Assembly: GCA_030272155.1 (NCBI GenBank) | Contig: CP126202.1 | Location: 4,299,501 to 4,363,500, forward strand | DNA length: 64,000 nt | Source of the DNA: Tetradesmus obliquus | Taxonomy: Eukaryota > Chlorophyta > Chlorophyceae > Sphaeropleales > Scenedesmaceae | Direction: 5' to 3' | Shown: positions 62,048 to 64,000 of the stretch, one piece after another | Layout: each line of letters opens with the position of its first letter | Position numbering within the stretch: the stretch's first letter is position 1 | Notes under the pieces: generated by a model | The model's input: the letters and a program-made list of their open reading frames with translations, nothing else | Database searches by the model: none | What the model was told of the DNA's origin: nothing | Translations under genes and position numbers: made by a program

Positions 62048-62712
62048 AGCGTGAAATTGTATGTTCCAGCCCTATGCTGTCATGCACAATCACAGTCTGC
62101 AACGCTGCAGATGTGCGACCAACGCGGACACAAATAAACCTAGCACTGCGATCCGAGCGAGCAACAATGAACCTAGCGTTGCAGCGCACACGAACAGGCT
62201 CACAGTGGTTCGAATTTGTGACACGTTGTTGCTGTCACCCGCAAGCTGTTAACGTTCATGTTCAAGCTCAAATACAGTCGAATTCAAAAGATATCTCTTG
62301 CTTATTTCGCTGACTTCATCTGCGACCGACGCGTCTGGTGGGCGGGAGGCAGCAGCAATCGCAACTGATAAGGAACTTCTCTTTTTCCGCACTACGAGCC
62401 AAAATCATCCGCACACATAAACATTATCTTGTATTTAAACAGGCGCTGCTGCGGTTATCAAGCTGAAACAGGTGAGGTGTGGTGCCCCTCTGCAGGCAGT
62501 ACAGCACCAGTCTGCCACATCACCACTTGGGACAAGCGCCACAGCAGCATGCAACATGCGCTTGTTACAGTAACTTTAACACAAACCACTGAAGCTGCCG
62601 CCTAAAACTATCTGCAGCCTACAGCCTGCACTTGGCAAGGCTGGCTTAACATCAAGCAGTTCCTGCAAGCATCGCTGGTGACCATCTAGCACAACACTGT
62701 GTCAGCAGCAGC
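62048..62712. promoter_or_regulatory. Shared upstream region of SCC3 and a kinesin
   Basis: 665 bases separate the two divergent start codons, so both promoters must lie here or overlap neighbouring genes. The part near 62130-62180 contains a repeated AACCTAGC motif, and TATTTAAAC occurs at about 62432-62440. No element is certain. Confidence 0.6.
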
Positions 62713-64000
62713 ATGGACCAGGCCACAGTTGTGTGTGTCAGGCTGCGCCCCTCATCCTCCAAGGAGACTGGTGTGCGCTGCATCAGGCCAGAGGGAGAGC
62801 AGGATGTCACGTTCACCAACCCAGACCGCAGCCTGAGCTCATATGGATATGACAAGGTCTATGGTGGGTCCTGTGCTGCTGGCCCACAGCAGCAGCAACA
62901 ATATAATGTAGCTATGTTTGTGCAGCTCCATGTAGCGTCAGCAGCGGTGGCAGCTGATCAAGGTTGTGGCCCTTTGACAGCGTTCCTGCAAGCACATGGC
63001 TGCTTAATTGGGTAGGCCTAGTGAGTCATCCTGCACGTGCTGCCACATGATAAGGTTCTCGAGCAAGCCTGCTGTGGCATGGTCCCATTTGCGGGGGAGG
63101 ATTCCATGCAGGCTGATGTCTTCAAGGACCGCTGAGTCATCCTGCATGTGCTGCCACTTGATAAGGTTTCAAGCAGGCCTGCTGTGGCGTGGTCTTGTTT
63201 GCAGGGGAGGATTCCACGCAGGCTGACGTGTTCAAGGACTGCCAGCGCATCGTGTCATCTGTGCTCAATGGCTACAATGGCACCATCCTGGCCTATGGAC
63301 AGACAGGCAGCGGCAAGACACACACCCTCATCGTGGGACATCGCATGCTGGCAGCTAAACTGCATCACGAGCAGGCGCATACATGCACAGCAGTTGCTTG
63401 CAGGACTAGCCATTAAGCTTGTTTTGAAGTGCTCTGCTCCTTGTCCTGCATTCTGCTGTTGTATCTTACGGCGTTGTTTGGCGCTTGCAGCACACACGCT
63501 GAGCCACAGGGCAGCAGCCACAGCCCCAGCTTGCCGTGACTGCGCTATTTTGATTCCTGCAGGCCCTGCAATGAGTTCACCAGGCTCTTGTCTGACTATG
63601 TGTCACCCTGCTGCGCTGTACTGCGCTGTGCTGTGCTGCACTGTGCTGGCCTGCAGGGCAGCATCAGCAGCCCTGAGCTGCAGCCGATACCTGCTCTGCA
63701 CTTTCATGGAGCCTGCACTGGTCTAAGACCCAACAGGCTGTTTGAGCTGATATTGCCATACCTTGCTTTGCTGGCCTGCAGGGCAGCATCAGCAGCCCAA
63801 AGCTGCAGGGCATCGTGCCTCGTGCAGTGCAGGCCTTGGGCGAGGGCATTGCAGCTGACACCTCAGGCACAGAGTATGAGGTGGGTGCTTGAAAAGCTTT
63901 CCTGCAAGAGCCTGAGCCGGTTTGGCCTGCCAGCTGCTTGCAGGAATTACTGGCACCAACACCGTGGGTGGCCCGCGCACCTTGTGTGGTGCACTCAAGC
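62713..64000 (+). CDS. Kinesin motor protein, N-terminal part
   Basis: Microtubule motor ATPase, cut by the window end. Exon 1 (62713-62863) starts [20 protein letters not shown] and ends in YGYDKVY. Exon 2 (63205-63332) gives [20 protein letters not shown] and the P-loop [13 protein letters not shown]. Exon 3 (63782-63880) gives [16 protein letters not shown] and ends TSGTEYE. These join in phase to 126 codons and match the order of a kinesin motor domain from its first strand past the P-loop. Introns carry partial copies of exons 2 and 3. The kinesin family cannot be fixed from this piece. Confidence 0.92.
63065..63242 (+). repeat. Duplicated kinesin exon 2 start
   Basis: [12 protein letters not shown] with its acceptor and ~40 bases of intron (about 63178-63240) is preceded by a diverged copy, [12 protein letters not shown], at about 63067-63130. 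A second, shorter copy of the flanking intron (GAGTCATCCTGCA) is also repeated near 63023 and 63133. Confidence 0.92.
63650..63812 (+). repeat. Duplicated kinesin exon 3 start
   Basis: GSISSPKLQ with its acceptor (from 63782) has an earlier copy, GSISSPELQ, from about 63659. The earlier copy has no conserved motor continuation. Confidence 0.92.

Noticed and set aside
62380-62395. TTTTTCCGC as an E2F site in the SCC3-kinesin spacer
   Set aside because: It does not match the TTTSSCGC consensus.
63563-63605. Candidate kinesin exon coding GPAMSSPG
   Set aside because: Its phase does not fit exon 2, whereas joining 63332 to 63782 keeps frame and motif order.

Overview
The window looks like nuclear DNA of a core chlorophyte green alga. 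It is moderately GC-rich and intron-dense, with long CAG/CTG triplet runs, a TGTAA-type poly(A) signal, and low-complexity Ala/Gln/Ser tracts in the proteins. The species cannot be named from the sequence alone.

Layout. (1) 1-7343, plus strand: the C-terminal ~1,019 residues of a condensin D2 subunit (ten exons that join in frame). (2) 7344-11021: mostly non-coding, with short tandem repeats, a doubled ~66-bp element and a small gene for a cysteine-containing protein of unknown function (about 9135-10008). (3) 11022-15311, minus strand: a 5'-truncated LINE ending in a 64-unit triplet tail; its reverse-transcriptase core is replaced by ~1.15 kb of Gln-rich repeat. (4) 16150-28985 and 32044-43874, minus strand: two tandem paralogous genes for receptor-like class III nucleotidyl cyclases (signal peptide, plant-type LRR ectodomain, one membrane span, two cyclase domains). 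(5) 45470-62047, minus strand: the cohesin subunit SCC3/STAG, in about 26 exons. (6) 62713 to the end, plus strand: the start of a kinesin motor gene, divergent from SCC3 over a 665-bp shared upstream region.

The most striking signal is not one gene but an architecture. All five large genes carry local tandem copies of exon pieces together with flanking intron, in 2 to 10 diverged copies. Usually one copy is the complete exon and the rest are truncated. Arrays occur in condensin (units of ~250, ~110 and 150-240 bp), both cyclases, SCC3 (many exons) and the kinesin. The two cyclase paralogs carry different, independently grown arrays at the same LRR position. Many 3' splice sites sit directly behind (CTG)n runs, which may be linked to this instability.

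Condensin D2, SCC3 and a kinesin all act on chromosomes in mitosis; their closeness may be chance. The cyclases are predicted surface receptors making cyclic nucleotide inside the cell.
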